From: Lentinus brumalis
Lineage: Eukaryota > Basidiomycota > Agaricomycetes > Polyporales > Polyporaceae
Assembly: GCA_001792895.1 (NCBI GenBank)
Contig: MARA01000003.1
Location: 2,232,001-2,296,000, forward strand
Direction: 5' to 3'
Length of the DNA: 64,000 bases
Below the pieces are notes generated by a model. The model saw only the letters and a program-made list of their open reading frames with translations, made no database searches and was not told where the DNA came from. The position numbers were made by a program, and so were the translations under genes. Of this stretch, positions 1 through 11,214 are shown piece by piece. The number at the start of each line of letters is the position of its first letter. The first letter of the stretch is position 1.

Positions 1-3000
1 TATGCTACAATAGTATGATTGGAGGTCACTCACCAGATCACGGTCGTCATCGTCGTCTTCAATGATTGAGGGCGTCATGGAGGTCGACTTGCCGCCTCCG
101 CGTTTGCGCTTGCCGCTCACTACAGGACTGGGTTCAAAGTCCGGCATCTTTGCCTTGCCCTTCTTGCCCTTGCGGCCACGCGGGGTCTCGACCTCGGGTG
201 CAGGCGACCCGATGGAGTCAACGTCCCTCATCATCTTGTTCTGCGCACGGCGCTCCTTCTTCTCAAGAGCGCGTGCAGAGAGCTCATGGATGTCCTCGCC
301 CTCCTCCAGAGCCTTCGAACGTGGTCTCAGCCGCGTGCTCCACGATACAACAGAGGGACCACTCACCAATGCCCACTGATCATCGCTGAGACCGTCGTTG
401 TAGTTGACGATGGTGCGCCGACGCTGTCCACGGCCCTCCATCTCTTCGATGGCGTCGGGCTCCGCGAAGGGCTCGTCTGAGCGGTAGCACTCCGGGAGTT
501 CTTCGAGCTGCATGAGCGGCGGAGGCGGTTTCCCGCGGTTGCCAGCACGGCGCCAGTTCTCGGCAGCCTCACGCTCGCGCTGGGCGTCCATCTCGTGGAA
601 GAGCACGGTCTCCTCGTCAGACCGCGCGATGATCTCGTTGATCTCGTCGTCGTTCATGTCGCCGGCCTCCTCGTTCTCCTCCTCCTGGTCGGCCTCGAGG
701 ATGGAGCGGAGGAACTCTTCCTGCTCCTCCTGCGTCGACTTGTTGTCGAACCGACCGGCCTGGATGACCTTGTCGTCGATGTCGAGCTTGTATCGTGCAC
801 GCGCGAACATTGCCTCTTCGACACTCTTCTCGGTGATGAAACGCAGGATGCGGACGACCTTTGTCTGACCGATACGATGCGCACGATCCTGCGCCTGGAG
901 ATCCGCGTGCGGGTTCCAGTCACTGTCGAAGCTGCACGATACATGCGTTAGCGAATCCAGTTCTAACACTTAGGCAACATACAGGCTCACATGATGACCG
1001 TGTCGGCAGTCTGCAAGTTGAGACCGAGACCACCAGCGCGAGTCGACAAAATGAAGACCTTGTACTCCGAGTTCGGTGCGTTGAAGAGCGCGACGTGGCC
1101 TGCACGGTCCTCGGTCTTCGTGCCACCATCGAGTCGAAGGTACTTCCAGCCCATCATCTTGAGGAAGTCCTCCATGATGTCCATGACCTTCGTCATCTGG
1201 AAGAAGATGAGGACCTGTCGTGGAACGCGTAAGTGGCGAGTACCAAGTGGAACACATAAAATACTTACTCTGTGGCCAGTAGCAAAGAATTTGGGGAGGA
1301 TACGATGGAGCAGCTCGATCTTGCCCGCGCTTCGGATGAGCTTATCGTCAATCATAGAGGTCGGGTTGATCCTGTCTTCGACACTCTCAAATAAGAAAGG
1401 ATGCTGGCAGATCTTCCGGAGCTGCATAAGCTCGTTGCTCAGACCCTTGACACCTCCAGGTTTGCTGCGACAGAACCATCAGCATCACGCTGAGAAGGGA
1501 CACAGCTAGATGAAAGCAAACATACCCCTTCGAGTCCTTGCCGGACGCAATCATCTTGTACTTCTTCATCTGCTTGTACAGCTGCGACTGGAGCGCGCTC
1601 ATGCGGACCTTAATGACCTTCTCGACCTTGTCCGGCAACTCCGACTCGACGTCCTTCTTGAGACGGCGAAGCAAGAACGGCCGGAGCACCTTGTGCAGAC
1701 GCCGGATGATGAGCAGCGCCTCTTCTTCGTTCAGCTCGATCTTGTCGCCCGTGCCTGAGTTTGCGAAGGGCGTGTTGAACCATTCGTCAAACGACTTGAC
1801 CGAGTTGAAGACCTTCGGCAGCGCGAAATTCAGCAGCGCCCACAGCTCAGGCAGATTGTTCTGCAGCGGCGTTCCCGTGAGGATAAGACGGTAGCGAGAG
1901 TGATAGTACTGTGTGAGCGTCTGCGCCAATTTACTCTGTGTGTTCTTCATACGATGACCCTCATCTGTGTTGGGGAACAGAGTGTGAGTACAGTCGTGGC
2001 AAGCACGCATGCACAGGACGTACCGATGATCATGTAGATCCACTTGATCCTGCTCAGGTGAATCCGGTCCTTGATGATGTACTCGTACGTCGTGAGCACG
2101 ACCTGGAAGTTGTTCGTGCGGAGATCCGTCTGCAGCACTTTACGTTGCGTCGGGTTGCCCTTGTACGAAATCATCTTCACGCTAGGCGCCCACTTTGCAA
2201 ACTCGCCGGACCAGTTCGTCATAGTCGACAGTGGGACGATGACGAGGTACGGGCCGCGCTGCTTCTTGGTCTCGATGAGGAAGGTGATGAGCGAGATCGT
2301 CTGGATAGTCTTTCCGAGACCCTAAAACCACGCGCGTCAGTGCACAAGACCATGACACAACGAAGCCTGAGCTGCGTACCATCTCGTCGGCGAGGATGCC
2401 GTTCAGCTTGTTGTTGTACAAGCTGACCATCCACTGGAGACCCTTGATTTGGTAGTCCTTCAGCGTGCCACCGACCAGGATCGACGGCTGGTGCGTGACC
2501 TTCTCCTTGATCCGGTGAGCGACGGCGTAGTAGTCGAGCTTGCCCTTCTCCTCCTCCATGCTGAACGCCTTCGCGCCGAACGTCTCCTCGCTCACCGGGC
2601 CCTCCTCCTGCACCATGCCGAACATATTCGGGTCGTGCCCGTCCGCGCGCTGCTGCTCGACGACCGCCTGCGCGAGCGAGTCGAGGTACGCGTCCGTCTG
2701 CTTCAACAAATGCGTGATACGCGTGTCCTTCGCCGTGTCGATGAGCTTCATGTACGCCTCCTCGTCGTCGTTCTTGAGCGCCTTCAGACGCTCCTTCGCG
2801 AGCCGCTCGATGCGCTTCTGCTCCTCCTTCTCCGTGTGCGCGTGGAACGACAGCACGGCCTTGCCCAGCCGCGAGATGCGGTCCTGCGCCGACCGACCGA
2901 GCGCAACAATCTCCCGCCCGTGGCTGCAGATGACCCCGAGCTGCTCGATGTGCTTCTGCTTCGCCCGACGCTCGCGGTCTGCCCGCTGCTTGCGCTCCGC

Positions 3001-4893
3001 GGCCTCCGTCGCACGGATGTCCCGCAGCTGCACCTTCCGTGTCCGCCTGAAGTCGGTCCGGTTGAGGGGGAGCAGCGACCCGTGCATGAGACGCTCCGCG
3101 ATGGACGCACGCATCGCACGCTGCTTCTCGATGACCCGCAGCGACTTGAGCTCGATGAGCGCCCGCAGCTTGCCGTGCGTGTTCGCAGGTGGGTGCATGA
3201 GCTCCAGTGAGAGCTCCGTCGCGTTCTCCTTGTCCCTGTCGGCGTCGTCAACAAGCATGTTCTCGAGCCCGCCGTCGCCCATCATCGCCGGCATCGTCTC
3301 AAGCTCACGCATGCGCTGGTCGATGCGCGCGTCGATGTACGCATTCCGCTCCTCGAGCACCTGGTGTGGGTCGAGACCGGCGGGCATAATTGACGGGATG
3401 ATCAGCCGCTGCATTCGCGTCGCCCACACAGCGGGGTTCACGCTCGGGTCGCGCTTCAGGTGCGAGAATGGATGCAGGTACGCGTTGTACGGGTAGATCC
3501 CCGAGTCGACGTTGTCCTCGAGGAACGGCCCTTTCGGCACCTTGTCAGCGTCGATGGGCATGTCCACGATCTCCTCCTCCTTCACCGACTCCGGCGCCGG
3601 TGTGGCCTCCGCCGTCGGGTGCTCGACACCATTCACAGGCGTCCCGTTCGTGCTCTTGTGAATTTTGACGGCGCTGTCAACGACCCGCGCGTTCACATCG
3701 GGCCCGTGCAGAAGAGTCTGCAGGTCGGGCACCGCCTGGTTGGGCACTCGTATCGCCTGCTGGATGTTGTCAGGGACGGGCAGACCCCGAGAGATGAGCT
3801 TGAAAGCGTGGATCTGTGCGCGGAGAGCGTTGATCTGGTCGGAGGTGAAGGATACAGGAGTGCTCGGCGCAGGTGGATATGGCTGGTTGGGTACGGGGCC
3901 GGACGCCAGGACGTTGCCGTTCACTGTCGGCACACCGTTCGCCACGGGCGGCATGGAGGCTTGGCCATTCATGCCTTGATGTGAGTGGTCCAAAGCGGCT
4001 TGCTCCTCTGGGTAGGAAGATGTCAGCACCGGGTTTGTAGATAGCGACAGCCAGAACATGAAGGAGGAACATAGCCGCGGGAAACTGCGAAGAGCAACGC
4101 AGCGGGAGGATGCAGAGTACGTCCGAGAGAACATGTCTTCGTCAGGTCGATATTGGTGTGGTATGCGGACAGCTCCAAGTCGGCCGGAGAATCCTCCGGA
4201 CTCATGTGCAACAACAGGATGCCCGCAAAAGTTCCGAGTTTACGCTGGTTCCAAGGAGCACAAGCTTATGAAACATGAAAGTGCATGAGGCGGGAGAAGC
4301 GATACGTGGGGTCGCCCCGTAAGATCTGCTGGCCAGATGACTTGACATCGGTGCAGACATTACAGGCAGACATGTAGAGCGGCCTGCAGAGATGCTGGAC
4401 ACCATGCAAGGTCGCGACAGGAAGACTTGGAACGCCGTGTAGCATCTACCGCCGCTGGAGCGCGCACGACGTGTATTCCAACCCTGCCATGCAGCCACGA
4501 GTATAGGGGGGGCTCTTGAGGAAGGAAGAGCGAAGAGCGTGGCGCGAAGAAAGAGAAAGCCGGGACGAAGAAGTGCATGCAGACATGATAACTCACTTTG
4601 CTGCCGCTGGAACTCTGTTATGATCCTGTAGATCTTCGCGAGCTCCTCCGAGGTCTGTGGTGTGGCGCCAGTACTACGAAGCACATTCGCGCGCTGAGGA
4701 TGTGGGGAAGGAAGTGAGTACCGGCACGATGTGTTGTTCTGAGCCCTGGAACGGCTTCACGTACCTGGACGAGCTGCTGCATGCGCGCGCGGACGTCGAG
4801 GCTGTTCATGTTCGGGTGTTGTTGTGCGGGAACATTGGCGAATTGTTGGTGGGGGAGGGCCTGTGGATTGGGGGCAATGTTGGGGGCGGCCAT
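1..4893 (-). CDS. STH1: STH1/SNF2 (BRG1-type) chromatin-remodelling ATPase, 3' end outside window
   Basis: Catalytic ATPase of a SWI/SNF- or RSC-type complex that slides or ejects nucleosomes in the nucleus. In order on the minus strand: a proline/glutamine-rich N-terminus; a QLQ domain ([13 protein letters not shown], ~3860-3780); an HSA-type helix ([14 protein letters not shown], ~3150); the SNF2 N-lobe ([12 protein letters not shown]; Walker A split as ILADEM/GLGKT by an intron at ~2327-2380; DEGH box DEGHRMKN at ~1960); and the helicase C-lobe ([19 protein letters not shown], ~1000; then AHRIGQT). An acidic SnAC-like tail runs to the left edge, so any bromodomain lies outside. The first in-frame ATG after the upstream stop is at 4893 ([10 protein letters not shown]). 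At least six short introns. It diverges from KU80. STH1 versus SNF2 cannot be settled without the C-terminus. Confidence 0.93.
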
Positions 4894-5290
4894 TGCGGGG
4901 TCGATGGCGGCGCCGCGAGGGATACCGCGTCGCGCAGATCTCGTGAGTCGACTGTCGCGGTGGTCGAGGTTGTTTTCGGCGTCGATTCTGGCCGCGACAC
5001 AGCCTTCTGCTGACAAAGCACTTCAAGCTCCGACAACAATGGCAGGTCACGTGGCTGGACGCGTTTCGCGTCGGGAGCGCGATCGAGACGCGACTCACCT
5101 GCACGCTTCTGCCGCACCCACCACCACCAAGCACTAGCGTCGCGCGGTCTCTAGCTCTCAGCAGCGCTTGAAGTGACACGCAAGCTGTGAACATTTATCT
5201 GATAGAACTTCCGGATCCGCCAAACGCTTCAACTTGAAGTCCGCCGCCTAGCTTGAGCCCACATCACTCTCGAACACTAAGAGAGCAACC
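4894..5290. promoter_or_regulatory. Divergent promoter between STH1/SNF2 and KU80
   Basis: About 400 bp separate the two start codons. Part of it may be transcribed 5' leader of STH1, because an open frame without an ATG continues upstream to about 5020. No TATA box stands out. Both gene sets are expected to be constitutive, but no specific operator is visible. Confidence 0.5.
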
Positions 5291-8200
5291 ATGCCAGCGG
5301 AACGAGCGGGAGTGAGTTACTCTCCACACTTATATGACATCTCGCTCACATCTTATCACAAGTATACGGTAACGATGTTCCTTGTGGACACGTCTCCATC
5401 CATGGGCAAGACACGAGAAGTCCAAATCCCCGGAACAAACGGCGGAGACCCCGAGACGATCGAAATGACGAACCTTGAGTGGTCTTTGCAGTATGTGATG
5501 CTGAAGATACAAGAAATGGTGCGTGGCTACTACTGTACTGTCCGACCGCGTCTTATGAAATGTGTCGGTAGATCTTCAACGGCAGGAAGACCGACAAATG
5601 TGGCGTAATTGTCTTCGGAAGTGAAGGTGCGCTTGCTCGCGTCCTCTCTGGAATCCAGAATGTGGCGTGGCTCCGCGCACTTCGCTCGCTTTATCCCTTC
5701 TTTACTGACGTCGGAATGACAGAAACAAAGAACGTCATCAACGCGGAACACGGCGGATACGACAACGTCAACGAATATATACCAATAGCCCAACCCAATG
5801 CAGGCACGCTCGCCAAGCTTGCCGCACTGGAGCCGTCTACTGTGTACGGTGAACGTGAGCGTGGCGGCTCCTGTCCGATCTCATGACACTGACTGCCATG
5901 CGCAGCTATCGATGCTCTCATTGTGGGCATCGAGACGCAAGACAGGTTCCTCGGGAACAAGAAGACTTGGACGCGGAAGATCGTCTTGCTCACCGATGGC
6001 GAGAGCTCGATGGAAGTCGAGGATTGGGAGGCCACCGTGCAGAAGATGAACGCACTGAACGTCAGCTTGACGGTCGTGTAAGCCCCTTCTTGCTTCGGTT
6101 TGTTGGTCAACCCGACTAACTTTGCACAGCGGTGTCGACTTTGATGACGAGTTGTTGCCATTCCACGAGGAGAACAAGAGTGAGATCAAGGTACAGTATT
6201 CTATTGCTCAGGTAGTAGCATCTTACAAACCATCCTGCAGAGAGCGAACGAAACCTTTTACCACCAGCTCACCTCGAAACTCGACCACGGAGTCGTCGGA
6301 AACTGCGACTTTGCACTCCAAGAGATATCTCGTCCGGACGTCAGGACGGTCAAGTCAACGCTGATGCCGACGATTCTGCGCCTCGGCGACACTCAGACAC
6401 GCGACGAAGAAGCCATCGAGCTCGTCGTGAAGACGAGCAAGTGCACCGCCCTCGCCCGGCCAAAAGGATGGAAACGATTCGGGCGCCGCAAGCTCACGCC
6501 CGAGGAAGAGGCGGCGAAGATGGACGTCGACGATGACGATATCATTTTCGCACAACTGCGCATGCGCTCAGAGTATTTCCACGAAACGGACGAGAATAAG
6601 GAGAAAGGCGCGGACGGGGATGGCACAGACGACGAGGAAGAGCGTGAGCGTGCCCGGGATGATGCGGCGAAGGATGTCGTCAAGATCGAGAAGGAGGAGC
6701 TCGTGCGCGGATATAAGTACGGCGCGTCCTTCGCCCCCGCTCCGGAGGGTGGTTTCCCCAAGTTGCAGACACGCAAGGGTATGGACATCTGCGGGTTCTT
6801 CAGCATCAAGAACTTCCGCAGGGAGCTGTCGATGGGCGAGGTGTACTATGTCTGGGCAGACCCGGCAAACCCGATGTCACAGGTCGCGCTGTCGAGCATC
6901 GTGCAGGCGATGTACGAGAAGGGTGTCATGGCCATTGCGAGGTGGGTCAGTAGGGACGGTATGGACCCGAAGATGGGTGTGCTCTATCCATCGGTGTTCG
7001 ACGAGATCGACTGTTTCCTGTGGGTGCAGGTGGGTTTTCCATTGGCCTCCGCCTGTGTGAAGACGATTGACATCGCTCAGATGCCGTTCGCGGAAGACGT
7101 CCGGAATTTCCCATTCCCTTCTCTCGAGACATTGATCAACAAGAAGGGCGAGATTGTCACCGAGCATCCATACCTTCCGACGAAGGAGCATATGGAAGCC
7201 ATGGAGAACTTCGTAGACGCCATGGACCTCTCGGATGCCGGTGAAAAAGACGAGGGGGGGTAAGCGGCCATGCTCGAAGCCTTGGACAGCCATCTAACGC
7301 AGGTCATCGCAGTGATCGCCAGCCATGGTTCGACACCCGCCTGTCCTACAATCCCGCCATCCATCGCACGAAGCAGGCTCAGTTCCATGCGGCGGTGGTT
7401 CGTGATCTCAACAGGCACCCGGTACCACCCCCACACCCCGAACTGCTGAAGTACTTTGAGCCTCCGCGGCGTGTCCTCAAGCGTGCCCGCGAAGCCATCG
7501 AGGAATGCAAGAAGGCGTTCAACGTCCGCGAAGGTACGTCTTCCTGTCTGTCTCGTCCGCACTCGGGCTCAGCATTGCACCGTACAGTGCCCAAGAAGGT
7601 GGTGCGCGCCCGCAAAGAAGAGCACGTCCACGCACGCGACGAGGACGAAGACATGCTCCTGCTCGACCAAAAGCAACCCGGGCCCTCCCAGTCACAGCGC
7701 CTGACGCAGAGCAAGTCCTTCGCACAGACCGAGCAACACAGTCCCGGCCGGTCTAAGACGGAGAAGAAGAAGGCCGCGCAGGACAGCGACAGTGGCAGCG
7801 AGACGGAGCCGGAGGACGACGAGGACCTGCTCCTGAACGCTGCGCCCAAGCGAGAGCGCGCGCCGCCGCTGCCGACGCCTGCACGCTCGATGTCGCCCGA
7901 GCGCGATCCTGCTGTCGACCGGATGCGCGCCCCTGGCAGGATCGTCGGGGCGTCGTTCCCGCTGGAGGACTTCCAGAAGAACATCTCGCGCGGGGACGTG
8001 GTGACGAAGGCGGTCGAGGATCTGGCGTTTGTCATCAAGGATGTGATCTCGAAGCCGTTCTCGTCGAGGAGGTTCGACGAGATGCTGGCCTGCATGCATG
8101 AGCTGAGGAAGGTTGCGCTCCAGGTTCGTCCGCCCTCTATTTCTCCTTCAAACCCATGGCTTATACCAGCGCTGCAGGAGGACGAAATCGACGCATGGAA

Positions 8201-8491
8201 CACGTAGGTGCCTTTGCTGTGTCCTGGATAAAGATATGCTTACGGAGTGCTGTAGATTCATCCGAGAGCTGCACGATACCTGCATGGAGCAGAAGCCTGG
8301 TAACAAGGCTTTCTGGGACAAGGTCCGCGGCGTTGGCAGGCCTCTGAGCCTCATCTCCGACTCCGAAGCGGCAGAGCAGGGCGGAAAGTCCGATATTTCT
8401 GAGACCGAAGCGCAGGAGGTACGTCTGCCCAACGATCACGATGTTTGACATAACAATAGCTCAACGTTTGGTCTAGTTTATACAGGCGTAG
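5291..8491 (+). CDS. KU80: Ku80 subunit of the Ku heterodimer (non-homologous end joining)
   Basis: Ku80 pairs with Ku70 to form the ring that binds DNA double-strand ends and recruits the end-joining ligase; it also acts at telomeres. The model has 13 exons: 5291-5311, 5363-5518, 5572-5626, 5723-5848, 5906-6077, 6130-6190, 6241-7029, 7081-7259, 7313-7533, 7588-8123, 8178-8203, 8256-8418, 8477-8491. They sum to 2520 nt (839 aa) with no frame break. The N-terminal vWA-like domain shows MFLVDTSPSMGKTR, KTDKCGVIVFGSE and IVLLTDGESSMEVEDW. The central beta-barrel spans roughly residues 230-500 (GFFSIKNFRRELSMGEVYYV). A C-terminal helical arm follows an acidic, low-complexity linker (~7700-7900). 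Convergent with the small gene at 8615, with 123 bp between stops. Confidence 0.93.
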
Positions 8492-8614
8492 CTGGTCGCA
8501 TAACGGGTTTCTTGGAAGGTCGTTCTTCTTGTGAGATGTAGAGTACTAACATACAGTAACGAAAGGTTCACAATCTGCATATTCGTAAGCATAAATAAGC
8601 GGGCGTGAAACCCC

Positions 8615-9297
8615 CTAATCGGGTCCGTAGACGTCCCACTCTGTCCCGGTGGACAGGACAGCGTCGTACAGGATCGTTCCTTGGGACGACTTGAAGTAGT
8701 CAAGAGCTCGAGGGTCCTTCTGGTAAATCACTGGGTAGGCATATTGGCCACCACCCTGTCCACGAAGAAAAAACATTGTGAGTTTGGTGGATCCGAGGTG
8801 ACAGCGATACGCAGAGACATGCGTACCGTGGAGATGGGTGGCATGTCGTGCAGATTTGCCACGAAGCCGTGTTTCCAGGAGGAGAACCCGTCTTTGCGGA
8901 CGCATACAATCACTCGGTCTCCGGTCTAGAGCCACGAGTTAGTTTGCTATACAACACTGGGCAGCTTTCTCAAGTAATTCACCTTGAATCGGAGGCGCCA
9001 CACATATCGCCGAACCACCCGGGGCTGAGTCTCTCTCGCGCGCTCATGATCACAGTGTTTGACGGCCGGAAGTTTGACAAGCAGTTGCTTCCGTTTCTCT
9101 GTAACTGCGACATCCTCATGGGACGCCTTGATTGTGAGACTTGATTTAGATGCCTGTTGTTCTCTTCTCTCTTCCTGTCCTCGGATTGAAGCCTTCGACC
9201 GATGGGTAGTCTGAGGACATTGAGCGGCGTTGCTAGGCATGGATGCCAGGGGCGGACGTCCTCCGATCTTGCCTGGGCGTGAGGTGTACCGGTGCAT
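8615..9297 (-). CDS. Small protein with SH3/Tudor-like core, family member A
   Basis: I do not recognise this family. Three exons (8983-9297, 8827-8925, 8615-8755) join in phase 0 to give 184 aa. Exon 1 is a basic, low-complexity N-terminus ending in YVWRLRFK. Exon 2 (33 codons) begins TGDRVIVCVRKDG and has SSWKHGFVANL, the G-D-x-V...W-x-x-G-x-V pattern of Tudor/Agenet/SH3-like barrels. Exon 3 carries QYAYPVIYQKDPRALDYF and a short tail ILYDAVLSTG. Exon order, splice phase and these motifs recur in genes at 9818, 15486 and 16576, all on this strand. A role as a chromatin- or RNA-associated reader is only inference from the fold guess. Exon 1 may have an alternative upstream start. Confidence 0.72.
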
Positions 9298-9817
9298 ATC
9301 AAGGATCTCCCGAGTTGGTAAATAGTGTCAAGTGGCGTTATATGTTCGAGGCCAGAGCGCAAGGGAGTGGTGAGTGATCCTGCTCGTGCAGGGTCCGCTT
9401 TGTGGTTTGACGATTCAGATCGGTGGTCGAATTGTGAAATAACACCCCGTTGCTTGGATCTTCCGGTCGGAGGTGCCGGCCCTTTGTGGTTCCACGGAGA
9501 ATGCAGGGCAGGTCAGCTTAAGAGAGTGACCGAAGGGCTATCTGGACGCTTATATACGACTCTCGCGGAACCACGGCCTGTATGTCGATTCATTGATCAT
9601 TGGAACTTACACAAGACATTGATGCATTGAGCTTCGCAAGCACAATAGAGGCTGCTTTGTAAGGCATTCACACTTCAACAGTAAGGAGCGCAACTGGGGC
9701 GACTCAGAAAGGGCTATCAATAATACAACAGAGAACGAAGCGTAAGTAATCGTGCATAGAAAGAAGTCCACCGGAGGTCCGTCGACGAGAACAAAGTCCT
9801 GTCATCACCATCGCCTG
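9298..9817. other. Intergenic stretch between family members A and B
   Basis: 520 bp upstream of member A and downstream of member B, both on the minus strand. It should hold the promoter of A. No further motif or convincing open frame was seen. Confidence 0.4.
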
Positions 9818-10404
9818 TCACCATCGCCTCTCCGTAGGATGAAGTCGACTGCTATGAATGTACTTCACAACTCGCGGCGACACCTTCGTCAGCACCGGGT
9901 ACATGCATCCGTCAGCCGCCTGCGAAAGCGGTGGTCAGTTCTGTCCGCAAACAAAACGGTTCGATCGCTTACGATATGCCGAGGAAACACTTTCAGGTCA
10001 GCAATAGTAAGCTCCTGGCACGACTTCGGGTCCGACTCAGCCGCTACTCGCACACACTCTCCCGACTGCAAAGCCAATAAATTAGCATTGACATCGAAGA
10101 GGAAGCATCAGCGACGTTTTTTTACCTCAAACTGAGGCCATTTCTGAGTAACATGTTCCCTATCTGCACCGCTTGGTCCACAAGAGGCGCTGGGAGTGGT
10201 GGTTTGGACCGAGGGTGTGGCGTCCGGGAACTCTTCTCGTAGGGTCATCTCGGCGAGACACGAGAGCAGCGCAAGCCGTGAATTTGGCTGATTCGACGCC
10301 GCCAATGATGCGAGTTTCCTGACCAAAGGCTCGGCGAATGCGAGTTCAGAGAGCGTTCTCGGTCCGCCATTGCTCCCAGTGGCGGATGGACCGACGGACG
10401 ACAT
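9818..10404 (-). CDS. Small protein with SH3/Tudor-like core, family member B
   Basis: Same family as 8615-9297. Exons 10126-10404, 9973-10065 and 9818-9919 join in phase 0 to 157 aa. Exon 1 (93 codons) starts MSSVGPSATG and ends KWPQFE; it has a helical stretch around PLVRKLASLAASNQPNSRLA. Exon 2 (31 codons) opens SGECVRVAAESDPKS. Exon 3 reads DGCMYPVLTKVSPRVVKYI, matching YPV-x-Y...R-x-x-x-Y-[FI] in members A and D. It lacks the central Trp of exon 2 seen in the others, so it is the most diverged in the first half. Function unknown. Confidence 0.68.
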
Positions 10405-11214
10405 CGATAGTAGAATCGGTAGCGTAAAGGTGGTTATGAAGTGGATATTCGATGCAGAGCAACGATCGCTCTAATCGTGAGCGATTTCGACGATGGAGAG
10501 AGGCAGAGAAAGGGACGATGACAAAAACAGATGAAGGACGCTTGCGCGGAGTGGCGAGCGAAAGCTATGAGGATCCGAGGGATGGGCGGTTGGGTAGACG
10601 CCACCGAGGGTGCAAAGAGGACTGCGAGGAGGAAGCGGCAAGATGGGTGGTTGCCTTTATGTGCGCCGGAAACAGTAAGGCGCCGCGGAGTACACCTGTC
10701 TATTATGGCGAATCACGTGCCAGCTCGCAACAACAGCGCGCTTACCCAAAAAGAACAGTCTGGCACTTGCCACTCCTTCGGCTGTGCTTTTGTCTTCAAG
10801 CGCAGTAGGGTGGGCGAAACCTGGATGAGGGGGCATGCATAAGCGGCCAGGGAACAATGCGTTGGGGGTGTGGCGGTCGGCCAGTGGCCTCTTCCCAAGC
10901 ATCGTTCATGGCCCGATCTGAACCTTACAATGGCAGACGGGTGGCCCAGAACAAAGCAAAAGATTGACAGTTCTGCGAAACCACGATGCGTGAGATGCGA
11001 GTCATGGGGTATGAGGTGTGTTGGTGCCACTCACCCTCACCTGCTCTTGAATTGAGAGTCGGGGCGAGTACCGGCCATCTCGGGACGGGAAATGATTGAG
11101 GCAAAGATAGCAATGCCTCCAAACCTTTTGCGATACAACAAGATGATACAGAGACACTCTTACACGACTGCGCGTATGGACTGGACGCCTGACGAAGCCT
11201 GACATTGACGCATC
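10405..11214. other. Intergenic stretch upstream of member B
   Basis: About 810 bp between the start of member B and the stop of GCN20. It contains the presumed promoter of B and the 3' region of GCN20. Short open frames occur on both strands, but none has a recognisable product or matches the local gene layout. Confidence 0.4.
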